Positions 32,783 to 41,240 of a DNA stretch of 64,000 nucleotides are shown in pieces. The notes under the pieces are model-generated. The model saw only the letters and a list, made by a program, of their open reading frames with translations, was not told the origin of the DNA and searched no databases. Each line of letters starts with the position of its first letter. Within the stretch, counting starts at the first letter, position 1. This stretch comes from Treponema sp. (GTDB lineage Bacteria > Spirochaetota > Spirochaetia > Treponematales > Breznakiellaceae): assembly GCA_031278095.1 (NCBI GenBank), contig JAITLC010000112.1, positions 62,001 to 126,000 on the forward strand. Direction: 5' to 3'. The position numbers were made by a program, and so were the translations under genes.

Positions 32783-33181
32783 TTACGAAGCGATCCCCAG
32801 GGTTTCTTTAATTGCCGTTTCCAGCAGCCGGGAATAGTTGATGCCCTCCGCTTCAGCGGCTTCCTTGAGCCAGCGGGGTATCGTAACCGTGGTCTTTTCC
32901 CTGCGCTTGTTCATTTCGTCTTTAACCATATTCGGGTAAACGGACACAGGAACAACCATGTCCCTGGCTCCGGTTTCGGGGACTTGATCGGTACGTTCCG
33001 GCAGCGGTTCGCCGTCTTTCTCCATGCCATAGAGATGCAGGGAGAGCGCCTCTTTCGCCATTTGCAAAGCGTGATCAAAAGTATCGCTGCAGGAAACGCA
33101 GCCCGGAACGTCGGGGAAATAGACGCTGATTCCGGGATTGTCGTCAACCTCAAAAACCGCAAGATAGGTAAGTTTACGCAT
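32783..33181 (-). CDS. hicB: HicB-family antitoxin
   Basis: A 132-residue antitoxin. The N-terminal partial RNase H-like fold has YFPDVPGCVSCSDTFDHALQMAKEALSLHL, the signature of HicB; the C-terminal part (TTVTIPRWLKEAAEAEG, then INYSRLLETAIKETLG) is a ribbon-helix-helix DNA-binding domain. It neutralises HicA and represses the operon. It lies 12 bp downstream of hicA, the usual toxin-first order. Confidence 0.92.
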   Translation of the reverse strand: MRKLTYLAVFEVDDNPGISVYFPDVPGCVSCSDTFDHALQMAKEALSLHLYGMEKDGEPLPERTDQVPETGARDMVVPVSVYPNMVKDEMNKRREKTTVTIPRWLKEAAEAEGINYSRLLETAIKETLGIAS

Positions 33182-33193
33182 ACTACGCTCCTT

Positions 33194-33376
33194 TCATTCC
33201 AGGCCGGCCTGTTTCAAGAAACTGTGAAGAGTTCCCTTTTTCAGTCCGCCCTTATGGTTCGGGACGGTTACACGGCCTTTTTTAACCGGGTATTTAAGCT
33301 GGATATGAGAACCTTTCCGCTCATTCAGAAACCAGCCGTCATCACGCAAAAGTTTCAAAACTTCACGAATCGTCAT
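33194..33376 (-). CDS. hicA: HicA-family toxin, mRNA interferase
   Basis: A 60-residue toxin with a dsRBD-like fold that cleaves mRNA. EVLKLLRDDGWFLNERKGSH carries the catalytic His of HicA, followed by TVPNHKGGLKKGTLHSFLKQAGL. It appears intact. The ATG is 6 nt after a TATAAT and has no Shine-Dalgarno, so translation is likely leaderless, which may keep toxin synthesis low relative to HicB. Confidence 0.93.
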   Translation of the reverse strand: MTIREVLKLLRDDGWFLNERKGSHIQLKYPVKKGRVTVPNHKGGLKKGTLHSFLKQAGLE

Positions 33377-33382
33377 GCTATG

Positions 33383-33411
33383 ATTATACGTATGTTTTAC
33401 ACGTATATCAA
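33383..33411 (-). promoter_or_regulatory. hicAB promoter with overlapping palindromic operator
   Basis: On the minus strand TTGATA (33411-33406), 17 nt, TATAAT (33388-33383). Within the spacer and -10, TATACGT and ACGTATA form an inverted repeat around GTAAAAC, a plausible site for the HicB ribbon-helix-helix domain. The expected start site coincides with the hicA ATG. Confidence 0.75.
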
Positions 33412-33447
33412 AGGGTTTAGCAAAACTATTTCAGATCTTTTGAGAGG

Positions 33448-33570
33448 TTATTTTTTAGGTTTTCTCCCGGGTTCCGGCTGTTTTGTTTTGGACGGCCTGC
33501 CGCCTTTATCGACACCCTTAATGATTTCAACTACAGACGGATCATACAGCGCTTTGTACCCCGGTTTCGC
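33448..33570 (-). pseudogene. Short orphan frame with an AT-hook-like tail
   Basis: A 40-codon open frame without a start codon follows a stop at 33571-33573. It reads PGYKALYDPSVVEIIKGVDK then GGRPSKTKQPEPGRKPKK. The basic GRP/GRK tail resembles the end of some DNA-binding or transposase-associated proteins. Probably a gene remnant; identity unknown. Confidence 0.3.
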
Positions 33571-33733
33571 TCATAGGTACAGGGTAAGAGGCTGCTTTTA
33601 TAGAAAGAAATTGGGTTTTCCGCAATTTAGGAAAAATAAGAAATTTTGACAAACCGGAGGATTCCGACCATCGATTGCTAACATTATCAAAATCGTATAG
33701 ATTGGCATCATGCAATTTTAAGGGGGTATTCTA

Positions 33734-33822
33734 ATGCAGGAAGTGTATAATTTTCTAAAAAATGTCAGATCTATTATCTATCCACAGTTGAAGGCGATCA
33801 ACCAGTATCCCGACACGATTAA
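33734..33822 (+). pseudogene. Truncated pyridoxamine 5'-phosphate oxidase-like gene
   Basis: After GGGGG and an ATG at 33734, the frame reads MQEVYNFLKN. A one-base frameshift then gives YYLSTVEGDQP before a stop. The two parts together match the start of PPOX-type FMN-binding proteins (MQEVxxFLK...YYLATVEGDQPRVRPFG). Everything after about residue 28 is missing, replaced by sequence ending in an IS200/IS605-like terminus. Confidence 0.6.
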
Positions 33823-34119
33823 ACTTGCAGATGCGGGTGCATTCCCGCCTATGGCGGGAACCGGGCTATCCGCTTCAATTCCTCAGCTTTACCTGCGGTA
33901 AAGCTTCCGGTATTTCCACTTCTATCCCTTGCACTTCGTCAAGGCAGCCATATTGCCGCGTTGGCGTCTCCCATGGGAAACAAAGCCGCAATTTCGTAGC
34001 TGTCGGGATACCAGTCTACAGGCATGGCCGGTTTTGAACCCGGCCTTAATCGAGTCCAATGAACCTCCCCGGACTGAAGGCCGGGGTATTAGACCCCACT
34101 GCGAATAAAGGAGTGTAGT
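33823..34119. other. Scar between the PPOX fragment and the chemotaxis gene
   Basis: No intact gene. One frame includes RNFVAVG, reminiscent of the KNILAVG end of IS605 OrfB transposases; this is weak. The last 50 bp resemble an insertion-sequence end and adjoin the chemotaxis gene, whose GGAG lies 8 nt before its ATG. Confidence 0.45.
34061..34110 (+). repeat. IS200/IS605-like end hairpin joined to a type E tail
   Basis: CCCCGG (34067-34072) pairs with CCGGGG (34081-34086) around ACTGAAGG, the form of the subterminal hairpins recognised by Y1 transposases. It is followed by TATTAGACCCCACTGCGAAT and AAAG, which matches the right end of the type E repeat at 21380-21405. Confidence 0.5.
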
Positions 34120-36312
34120 ATGAAAATCGGTATGAAGCTGGTACTTATCATCAGCATTTTTAACCTTATCGGTATCGGCTTGCTTGCCGGTATTACCCTT
34201 ATCCTGTCACAGCGGGAAATCAGCCGTTTGGCAGAGGAGGAGGCGCAAAGCATTGCCCGGGAAAGCGGAGAGAATATAAGCAAATGGTTTGAGCGGTATA
34301 TAGGCGCAACAAGAACCTTGGCTCAGATCATGGAAGGCTATCGAGACATACCGGTCGAACAACGGCGGGACTATTTTAATATGGCGATGCGGCAGGTTCT
34401 TTCTTCAAATCCCGGACTGCTGGGTGTGTATGCCAACTGGGCGCCAATGGTCTTGGACGGTCTTGACGGAACCTATGCCAATACTCCGGGAAACGATGAG
34501 ACCGGGCGCTTTATACCTGCATGGACCATGAGTGACGGCGCATTTCAGCTAGATCCTGTGCCGGGTTTTAGCTGGGATCTGGTTATGCAAATGCCCAACA
34601 CGAGAATGGAGTATATGCTTGATCCCGCAGAGTATCCCATTCCATTACCGGATGGAAGCTTGTTGTATGCCAATATGGGCGCTCCGGTAAAGGATAAGGA
34701 GACCGGCGCTTTGATAGGGGTGGCCGGAGCTACCATTGTATTGTCCACCATACAATCTATGGTGGATGAGATTAAACCTTTCGGCGACGGCCATGCCTTT
34801 GTATTCAGCTCCGGGGGTATTGTCGTTGCTCATACGGATCCGGAACGGCTGGGTAAGAATATGCGGGAAAGCGAAACCGGCGCCTTCGGCCCCTTCCTCG
34901 ATACCATGGTTGATGCCGTTACCAAAGGAACTCCCGCTTCTTTTGCGTACCGGAGTCCCCAATCGGACACGGTCATACAGTATTATGCTGTGCCATTTAG
35001 CATTGGGAATATTCCTCAACCATGGACCCTGGTTGTGGGAGTTTCCCGCAACACCATCATGGCGCCGGTCTACCGGATGATGATTATTGCCGGTATCATC
35101 GGTATCGTCACGATTATCCTCATGTCGGCGGGTGTGGTTTTTACGGCGCGTTCCATAAGCCGCCCCATCGCCTCTACCATGGCGGTCCTGAAAGACATTG
35201 CCGAAGGAGACCTCACCAGGGAGATCTCCGTCCGTTCCCGCGATGAGCTGGGGAATCTTGCCCGTTACTTGAACTTCACCGTAGACAAGATCAAGGGTCT
35301 TGTTCTGTCCATACGGAAAGATGCGGATCTGCTTGGGGAAACCGGCGCTGACCTTGCCATCAACATGACCGAAACCGCCGCCGCCATTAACGAGATCACG
35401 GCACACATTCAGAGTATCAGATCCCAGACCAACCGGCAGACGACAAGTGTCAAAGGCGCTAACACCATCATGGAACAGGTGGTGGAGCATATTGACCGTA
35501 TAAACGATCAGATTCAGAAACAAAGCGACTGTGTAAGCCAATCCTCCTCGGCGGTGGAGCAGATGCTGGCGAATATCCAGCGCGTTACCCAAACCCTGGT
35601 CAAGAACGAGGAAAATGTAACCAAGCTCTCCCAGGCCTCCGACGTGGGGCGTACCGGCTTACAAGAAGTATCAAGCGATATTCAGGAGATAGCCCGGGAC
35701 TCAGAAGGACTCCTGGAGATCAACGCGGTAATGGAAAATATCGCAAGCCAGACGAACCTGTTAAGCATGAACGCGGCCATAGAAGCGGCGCACGCGGGGG
35801 AGGCGGGAAAAGGCTTTGCGGTGGTGGCCGAGGAGATCAGAAAGCTGGCGGAGTCCTCCAGCGAGCAGTCAAAGACCATAAGCGATGTTTTGAAGAAGAT
35901 AAAAGGTTCCATAGATAAGATCACTTCCTCCACCGGAGCGGTACTGCTGAATTTCGAGGCCATAAACGAGGGGGTGAAGACCGTAACGGATCAGGAGGCG
36001 AATGTCCGCAGCGCCATGGAGGAGCAGGGCATAGGGAGCAAAGCCATCCTTGAGTCCATAGAGCGGCTGAACGAGATCACCGGAGAAGTGAAGGGGAGCG
36101 CCCAGGAGATGAGCAGCGGGAGTCATACGGTGATTCAGGAGAGCAAGACCCTTGAAGAGATAGCAACAGAGATAGGGGATGGGATGCAGGAAATGGCATC
36201 CGGCGCGCGGCAGATAGATACGGCGGTGAACCGGGTCAATGACATAAGTATAGAGAACAAGAAGCAGATAGAGCAGCTTATGACCGAGGTTTCCCGGTTC
36301 AAGGTTGAATGA
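34120..36312 (+). CDS. Methyl-accepting chemotaxis protein with dCache sensor
   Basis: A 730-residue transmembrane chemoreceptor. TM1 at about 7-29; a periplasmic double-Cache-type sensor at about 35-295 (YANWAPMVLDGLDGTYAN, YMLDPAEYPIPLPDGSLLYANM, GVAGATIVLSTIQSMV); TM2 at about 308-332; HAMP with RSISRPIASTMAVLKDIAEGD. The long coiled-coil signalling domain has the highly conserved tip NLLSMNAAIEAAHAGEAGKG then FAVVAEEIRKLA. No C-terminal receptor-methylase tether is seen. The ligand cannot be named; dCache domains often bind amino acids or small organic molecules. It stands alone. Confidence 0.94.
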   Translation: MKIGMKLVLIISIFNLIGIGLLAGITLILSQREISRLAEEEAQSIARESGENISKWFERYIGATRTLAQIMEGYRDIPVEQRRDYFNMAMRQVLSSNPGLLGVYANWAPMVLDGLDGTYANTPGNDETGRFIPAWTMSDGAFQLDPVPGFSWDLVMQMPNTRMEYMLDPAEYPIPLPDGSLLYANMGAPVKDKETGALIGVAGATIVLSTIQSMVDEIKPFGDGHAFVFSSGGIVVAHTDPERLGKNMRESETGAFGPFLDTMVDAVTKGTPASFAYRSPQSDTVIQYYAVPFSIGNIPQPWTLVVGVSRNTIMAPVYRMMIIAGIIGIVTIILMSAGVVFTARSISRPIASTMAVLKDIAEGDLTREISVRSRDELGNLARYLNFTVDKIKGLVLSIRKDADLLGETGADLAINMTETAAAINEITAHIQSIRSQTNRQTTSVKGANTIMEQVVEHIDRINDQIQKQSDCVSQSSSAVEQMLANIQRVTQTLVKNEENVTKLSQASDVGRTGLQEVSSDIQEIARDSEGLLEINAVMENIASQTNLLSMNAAIEAAHAGEAGKGFAVVAEEIRKLAESSSEQSKTISDVLKKIKGSIDKITSSTGAVLLNFEAINEGVKTVTDQEANVRSAMEEQGIGSKAILESIERLNEITGEVKGSAQEMSSGSHTVIQESKTLEEIATEIGDGMQEMASGARQIDTAVNRVNDISIENKKQIEQLMTEVSRFKVE

Positions 36313-36410
36313 CGGGCAAAGGCCGGAGGCGCTGGTAGGATTCCGCCGGTATTCATTATCGACTTTTTCAGGGTACCCCGGCTTTCCCGGCAGCGGTTCC
36401 CTGATTTGTT

Positions 36411-36449
36411 AAGGCTGTCCCAAAATACCGGGTTTTGGAACAAGCTCAG
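36411..36449. repeat. Type B fragment
   Basis: GGCTGTCCCAAAATACCGGG followed by TTTTGGAACAAGCTC is the third hairpin of the B family, next to the end of the acyltransferase gene. Confidence 0.65.
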
Positions 36450-36450
36450 G

Positions 36451-37338
36451 TTACTGTTTGAGGAGCGCCATCCGTTTCGGCTCGGCAGCCTCATGCATGG
36501 CTTCCAGTTCCGCCATGATGGCATCTACCGTTGCCTGCTTCTTGTCTTCAATACCCGCCTTTCCGGCTGCCGCCCTGGCCTGTTTCCGGAATTCGGCGCA
36601 TGAAAGAATAGGCCCTGCGGTAACCCGTACCAAATCGCTTTTTACCTCATCCTCCATCATGTCCTTCTGGTGGATATGAAGAATTTGGCCGTTGAGGGCT
36701 ATACAGCACATATAATCAAAGGAACGGATGTAGGAATCGATCTCCCGGACTCCCCTCTTGGTGGCAGGATCCCAGGCGCGGTAGCGTGTTCCCGCGGGGA
36801 AAACCAGGATCAGTTTCCCCTGGGTTTTTAGCCCATTCAGGGCCTTCATGGCCGCCCGATTGATGGAATTACTGCGGACGATCTCCGCCCGGTCTTTTTC
36901 CGCATCCAGGTGCGCAAGGGAACGGCTTGGATAGATCACGATACGGCTGTATGCGGCGGCAAAGGCGGCAACGGCAGGGTCGTCTTCGGTAAGCTTCATC
37001 CCCGCAATGGCTACTATGGCCCTTGACATCTCCTCCCCGTGCCCGCCTGCCTTCTTGATAAAGCGTGTAATAATCGAAAGATCCAGATTGCTGTAATGCT
37101 CCGGCAGGAGGAGGCAGGAAGAACCGGACTTGGCTTTTTTCCAAAGCTCTTCCAGATTTTCCATACCATCCAGACCCGAACCGGGAAGGCTTAATTCTTC
37201 CACCATCATATCCAGATAGGGAAGCACGGCATCTACCCCAACCTGATAGACATTGTCCTCGGTAATGAGCTTTGGTGTTTTGGTCAAAGTCAGCGCATCT
37301 TTTACAAAATGTCCGTATTTGGATAAGAGAGTATCCAT
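36451..37338 (-). CDS. PlsC-type glycerol-phosphate acyltransferase
   Basis: A 295-residue acyltransferase of the PlsC/LPLAT superfamily. The catalytic HX4D motif is EHYSNLDLSII, and FPAGTRYR replaces the usual FPEGTR substrate-binding block. It probably acylates glycerol-3-phosphate or lysophosphatidate for membrane lipids. I start at 37338, where TAATG overlaps the peptidase stop and GGGGGG lies 7 nt upstream. The gene is translationally coupled to pepT. Confidence 0.78.
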   Translation of the reverse strand: MDTLLSKYGHFVKDALTLTKTPKLITEDNVYQVGVDAVLPYLDMMVEELSLPGSGLDGMENLEELWKKAKSGSSCLLLPEHYSNLDLSIITRFIKKAGGHGEEMSRAIVAIAGMKLTEDDPAVAAFAAAYSRIVIYPSRSLAHLDAEKDRAEIVRSNSINRAAMKALNGLKTQGKLILVFPAGTRYRAWDPATKRGVREIDSYIRSFDYMCCIALNGQILHIHQKDMMEDEVKSDLVRVTAGPILSCAEFRKQARAAAGKAGIEDKKQATVDAIMAELEAMHEAAEPKRMALLKQ

Positions 37339-38633
37339 TATGTTTCCCCCCATAGTTTTACAAGTTCGATGAGTACCCTACCGGCAGCGGTCATCTCGGG
37401 AACGGAAACCCATTCCAGCCTGCTGTGGGCGTTGCGGCCTCCGGTAAAAATGTTCGGCGTGGGGACGCCCAGTTCGGTAAGCCGGGAACCATCTGTACCT
37501 CCCCGAATCGGCTTCTGGCGCATCTCAATGCCGGCCTTCCTGAAGGCTTCCCTGAGAATCTCCATCACCAAAGGATCTTCATCGATCTTTTCTTTCATGT
37601 TGTAGTATTGGGCTTCCGTTGTAACCTTTACCGTAGCGCCGGGGAACTGGGCTTCCACCGTTTTGGCAAAAACTTCCAGGGCCGCCAACCGCCGTTCCAT
37701 GCCATTCCGGTCAAAGTCCCGGAGAAGGATCTCAAGACTTGCACTTTCCAGATCTCCCCTTATCTCCAGGGGGCAGTAGTACCCGTAGCAGCCATCAGTG
37801 GCTTCCGGGCTTTCCGAACGGGGCAGCAACGTGGCGAAATTTGCCGCCATGAGGGCCGCATTTGCCAGGATGCCGCGGGCTGTTCCCACATGGATCACCC
37901 TGCCCCGAAATTCCACAAGCGCCTTCCAGGCATTGAAGCACTCCGCCTCAAGCTCCCCCATGGGGCCTCCGTCCACGGTATAGCAGGCCCTCGATTTGAT
38001 AGACGAAAGGGGAAATTCAGGCAGCCCTTTCCCGGTTTCTTCATCGGGAGAAAAGATAATTTCCAGGGGCCCGTGAACAATCTCGGGATGGGAATAGAGA
38101 TACTCAAGAACACCCATAATCTCCGCAATTCCGGCTTTGTCGTCGGCGCCCAGAAGGGTTGTACCATCGGTATGGATAAGGGCCTTCCCCTTCTGGGCCT
38201 TCAGATCCTCATCCAGCGCAGGATCGAGGAAGAGTCCGCCCCCCAGATCGATTACCGCTCCGTCATAACATTCCACCAGGCAGGGATTAACCCCCTTTCC
38301 GCTGACATCCTCCGCCGTATCAATATGAGCCATAAGTCCTATACAGGGGGTCTTTTCCTTCCCTGGCGAAGAGGGAAGCCTGGCGATCACATAACAGTGT
38401 TCCGTTAACTCAACATCACCGATCCCCAGTCCCTTGAGTTCCTCAAGCAGGACTTTTGCCAGATCCCACTGTCCCGGACTGGAGGGAGTCTCCTCAATCT
38501 TGCGGCTACTCTCCGTCCAGTACCGCACATACTTCAAAAAGCGGGGTACAATAAGTTTTTCCAGGGCAGGCATGAAACTTTGTTTCATGTTCGATTCAGT
38601 TTTTGGGGTTGTTAGGCCGATCTCTTTAGACAT
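37338..38633 (-). CDS. pepT: Peptidase T (tripeptide aminopeptidase)
   Basis: An M20-family zinc peptidase that removes N-terminal residues from tripeptides. FLKYVRYWTESS, GLMAHIDTAEDVSG (first zinc ligand and general acid region), LLGADDKAGIAEIMGVLEYL (bridging Asp), FSPDEETGKG (catalytic Glu), CYTVDGGPMGELE, and the C-terminal IRGGTDGSRLTELGVPTPNIFTGG. All key residues are present. The start is uncertain: ATG 38633 gives 431 residues, ATG 38588 gives 416, closer to the family. It lies upstream of and overlaps the acyltransferase gene. Confidence 0.92.
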   Translation of the reverse strand: MSKEIGLTTPKTESNMKQSFMPALEKLIVPRFLKYVRYWTESSRKIEETPSSPGQWDLAKVLLEELKGLGIGDVELTEHCYVIARLPSSPGKEKTPCIGLMAHIDTAEDVSGKGVNPCLVECYDGAVIDLGGGLFLDPALDEDLKAQKGKALIHTDGTTLLGADDKAGIAEIMGVLEYLYSHPEIVHGPLEIIFSPDEETGKGLPEFPLSSIKSRACYTVDGGPMGELEAECFNAWKALVEFRGRVIHVGTARGILANAALMAANFATLLPRSESPEATDGCYGYYCPLEIRGDLESASLEILLRDFDRNGMERRLAALEVFAKTVEAQFPGATVKVTTEAQYYNMKEKIDEDPLVMEILREAFRKAGIEMRQKPIRGGTDGSRLTELGVPTPNIFTGGRNAHSRLEWVSVPEMTAAGRVLIELVKLWGET

Positions 38634-38748
38634 CCCTTTATTATGAAGTGAAACGGCCAATCCGTAAAGCGTTTCAAAACAGCGGCGGCCTCCACCCGCT
38701 CCGGTGTTTTACTGGTATTTCGGCGGTGAATTTGTTACTATCTTGAGT

Positions 38749-39663
38749 ATGACAAGCCCTGTTCCTTCCTATCCCGATTTTGTTCCAATCAGTTTGGATA
38801 TCATGAATGAGATGCATCCGCAGCTTTCGCTGACACCCGACGGGGTTTCGGAATTTACCTTTGCGGGACTCTACCTCTTCAGGCGGCGTTATCAGTACCG
38901 GGTAAGCCTGGGGCCGGGGCATACCTTCATCATCTCCGGGGTACAGCCTCCGAACGACCATGGGGAGCCGCTCTGGAACGACAATAAGAAGTTCTTTTTT
39001 ACTCCCTGCGCGGCCATGCCCAAAGATATTACCGAAGACCTCTTCCGAACCCACGATTACTGGAAGAACATTCCCGAATCGGTGCTGGCGCAATCCGGGG
39101 AAGATATCGCATCCTGGGGCATTACGCTGGCCGAAGACCGGGACAATTTTGATTATCTGTATCTGAGGCAGGAATTAGCGGATCTTTCAGGAAAGCGCTT
39201 TCATAAAAAAAAGAATCTGGTAAATGCCTTTAATAAAGAGTATCCGGATCATGAAATGAAGCCTCTTACCCCGGAACTGATTCCCCGGGCCCTGGAAGTC
39301 GCCGAACAGTGGGCCAGGGAGAAAGGTGAAGAGGGAGACATTATCGCGGCCAGGGAGACACTGGAACTCTTCGGCGCACTCAGGGTCAGGGGGGCGATCT
39401 TTTATGTGAACGGCAGACCTGCAGGCTGGTGTCTGGGGGAAAGCCTCGCAAAAGGCCGTATCTTCGCCATTCATTTTGAAAAGGCTCTGGAGCAGTACAA
39501 GGGGATCTACCAGTACATCAACCAGGCCTTTGCCGCCAGCCTCCCCCGCTTCTTTACCTATATCAACCGGGAACAGGATCTGGGAGATCTGGGTCTGCGG
39601 CAGGCAAAGGAAACATACCGTCCCTGCGGCTATGTAAAAAAGTACACCGGTGTCCTGTCCTAA
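38749..39663 (+). CDS. DUF2156 (LPG-synthase-C-like) protein
   Basis: A 304-residue protein with a GNAT-like double fold, as in the C-terminal domain of phosphatidylglycerol lysyltransferases and related DUF2156 proteins. LSGKRFHKKKNLVNAFNKEYP is the common substrate-loop signature; RGAIFYVNGRPAGWCLGE, FAIHFEKALEQYKGIYQYIN and NREQDLGDLGLRQAKETYRP follow. No membrane domain is present, so the role may be aminoacyl or acyl transfer to a soluble or lipid acceptor. The ATG has no clear Shine-Dalgarno; TACTAT is 7 nt upstream. Confidence 0.78.
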   Translation: MTSPVPSYPDFVPISLDIMNEMHPQLSLTPDGVSEFTFAGLYLFRRRYQYRVSLGPGHTFIISGVQPPNDHGEPLWNDNKKFFFTPCAAMPKDITEDLFRTHDYWKNIPESVLAQSGEDIASWGITLAEDRDNFDYLYLRQELADLSGKRFHKKKNLVNAFNKEYPDHEMKPLTPELIPRALEVAEQWAREKGEEGDIIAARETLELFGALRVRGAIFYVNGRPAGWCLGESLAKGRIFAIHFEKALEQYKGIYQYINQAFAASLPRFFTYINREQDLGDLGLRQAKETYRPCGYVKKYTGVLS

Positions 39664-39795
39664 AGTTTGTGTAAATGGGGCTTGTTTCGAAATTACGATC
39701 CTGCCGAATCACCGGATGCCGGAACAGCCTCAATGGTCAAAAAGGAATGATTAAATTCGACCCGGCACTGCATGCAGATACCCGGCCATGCTCCA

Positions 39796-41145
39796 CTACT
39801 TCACCGCATTGAATTTCCAGGCGCCCGAAAAAAGGTAGATAACAATGACCAACAGCGTCCCTGCACTTGCGGCGGGGGCGCCGAGGCCTACGCCGGAGAG
39901 TCCCCAGCCGAGTGTCACGCCCAGGAAGTAGCAGACCGGAATACGGAGAAGGACTGCGGAAAGCATATTGGTTATCAGGGTGAACATGGTGTGGCCGCCG
40001 CCGATAAGGAAACCGTTAATGCAAAAGATAAAGGGGATCAGCAGAAAATCAAACGCAAAACTGCGCAGATATGTTACCCCATCGCTTATCATCTGGGGAT
40101 CGCGGCCAAAAATTTCAAGCACCCGGGCAGGAAAGATCTGTACAAATACAAAGAAAAGCCAGGTAACGATGACCGAAAAAACTGTGCCGATTTTTGTGGC
40201 CAGCACTGCCCTGTCCATGTGTCCGGCACCTATATTCTGGGCCGCCATGGCCCCTATCGAGGCGCTTATCGCCTGGGTCGGCATGAAGGCAAAACTGTTG
40301 AACTTTCCCACCGCACCCACTGCGGCCGAAGCGCTTACCCCGCCCACGATGTTTATAATGGTAGTCAAAAACATGAAGGAGAGGCCGGTAACGCTGTTCT
40401 GGATACAGGTCGGAAGGCCTATCCTGAAGATGAGGCCCAGCTCTTTCCGGTAGATCCTGAACGAACGGAGTTTGAAATCAAACTGAAACCCGTTACGAAC
40501 CATATAGATGATGCAGAGGATCATGCTCATCGCCTGGGAGATTACCGTGGCCAGGGCGGCGCCAAAGGCCCCCCAGTGGAAAACCGCCACCATAAGGAGA
40601 TCCAGAACAATGTTGGTGATACTGGCCGCCAGGACAAAGTAGAACGGATGTTTGGAATTCCCCATACCCCGCAGTATTCCTGCCAGCGCATTGTAACCGA
40701 AAATAAACACAAGCCCTGTCAGTGTTACCGTAAGATATATGTTGCTTTCCGCAAAAGACTCTTCCGGAGTCTGGATAAGACGGAGTACCGGAATACGGAC
40801 TGCCAGCATCACTGCCGTAAGGACAAGCGAACTGATAAGCAGTACCGTAATAAGGGTAGCGGTTACCTTTTCCAGGGCATCCCGGTTTCCGGCCCCCAGG
40901 TATTGACCGATAAGAACAGTGCCGCCTATGCACAGTCCGATTACCGTATTGGTAAGGATAAAGGTAACCTGTCCGCCTATATTAACCCCGGACATGCTCC
41001 CCGTTCCCGCAAAATTCCCCACGATAAGCATGTCCGCCACATTGTAAAAGGACTGCACAAGATTGGAAAGAAGAAAAGGAATGGCAAAAAGCACCAATTT
41101 GCTTAATACATTCCCGCTGGAAAGATTGTTTTCTATTTTAACCAT
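39796..41145 (-). CDS. MATE-family multidrug/Na+ antiporter
   Basis: A 449-residue integral membrane protein with twelve hydrophobic segments in two homologous halves. LFAIPFLLSNLVQSFYNVADMLIVGNFAG is the typical first helix pair; MGNSKHPFYFVLAASITNIVLDLLMV and later IGAMAAQNIGAGHMDRA, WGLSGVGLGAP are usual MATE landmarks. It resembles the DinF/NorM-like bacterial branch. The substrate is not predictable. It is downstream of the peptide-binding protein gene by 95 bp. Confidence 0.93.
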   Translation of the reverse strand: MVKIENNLSSGNVLSKLVLFAIPFLLSNLVQSFYNVADMLIVGNFAGTGSMSGVNIGGQVTFILTNTVIGLCIGGTVLIGQYLGAGNRDALEKVTATLITVLLISSLVLTAVMLAVRIPVLRLIQTPEESFAESNIYLTVTLTGLVFIFGYNALAGILRGMGNSKHPFYFVLAASITNIVLDLLMVAVFHWGAFGAALATVISQAMSMILCIIYMVRNGFQFDFKLRSFRIYRKELGLIFRIGLPTCIQNSVTGLSFMFLTTIINIVGGVSASAAVGAVGKFNSFAFMPTQAISASIGAMAAQNIGAGHMDRAVLATKIGTVFSVIVTWLFFVFVQIFPARVLEIFGRDPQMISDGVTYLRSFAFDFLLIPFIFCINGFLIGGGHTMFTLITNMLSAVLLRIPVCYFLGVTLGWGLSGVGLGAPAASAGTLLVIVIYLFSGAWKFNAVK

Positions 41146-41240
41146 ATAAAAAGCCGGGACGGTTCCCGGAACCCTGTGCCGGATCGGAACGAAACTATCC
41201 CGTTCTCCTCCGGCCTATGCCGGAAACCGCCTCAAACCAG

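Noticed and set aside
34645-35592. A 315-codon frame on the minus strand inside the chemotaxis receptor gene
   Set aside because: The + strand frame has sensor, HAMP and signalling motifs; the antisense frame shows none.
37425-38408. A 327-codon + strand frame inside pepT
   Set aside because: Antisense shadow; pepT has all M20 zinc ligands in its own frame.
39772-41106. A 444-codon open frame on the + strand
   Set aside because: It mirrors the MATE exporter gene, whose opposite frame has clear membrane helices and signatures. The mirror product is His/Lys/Cys-rich without any domain.
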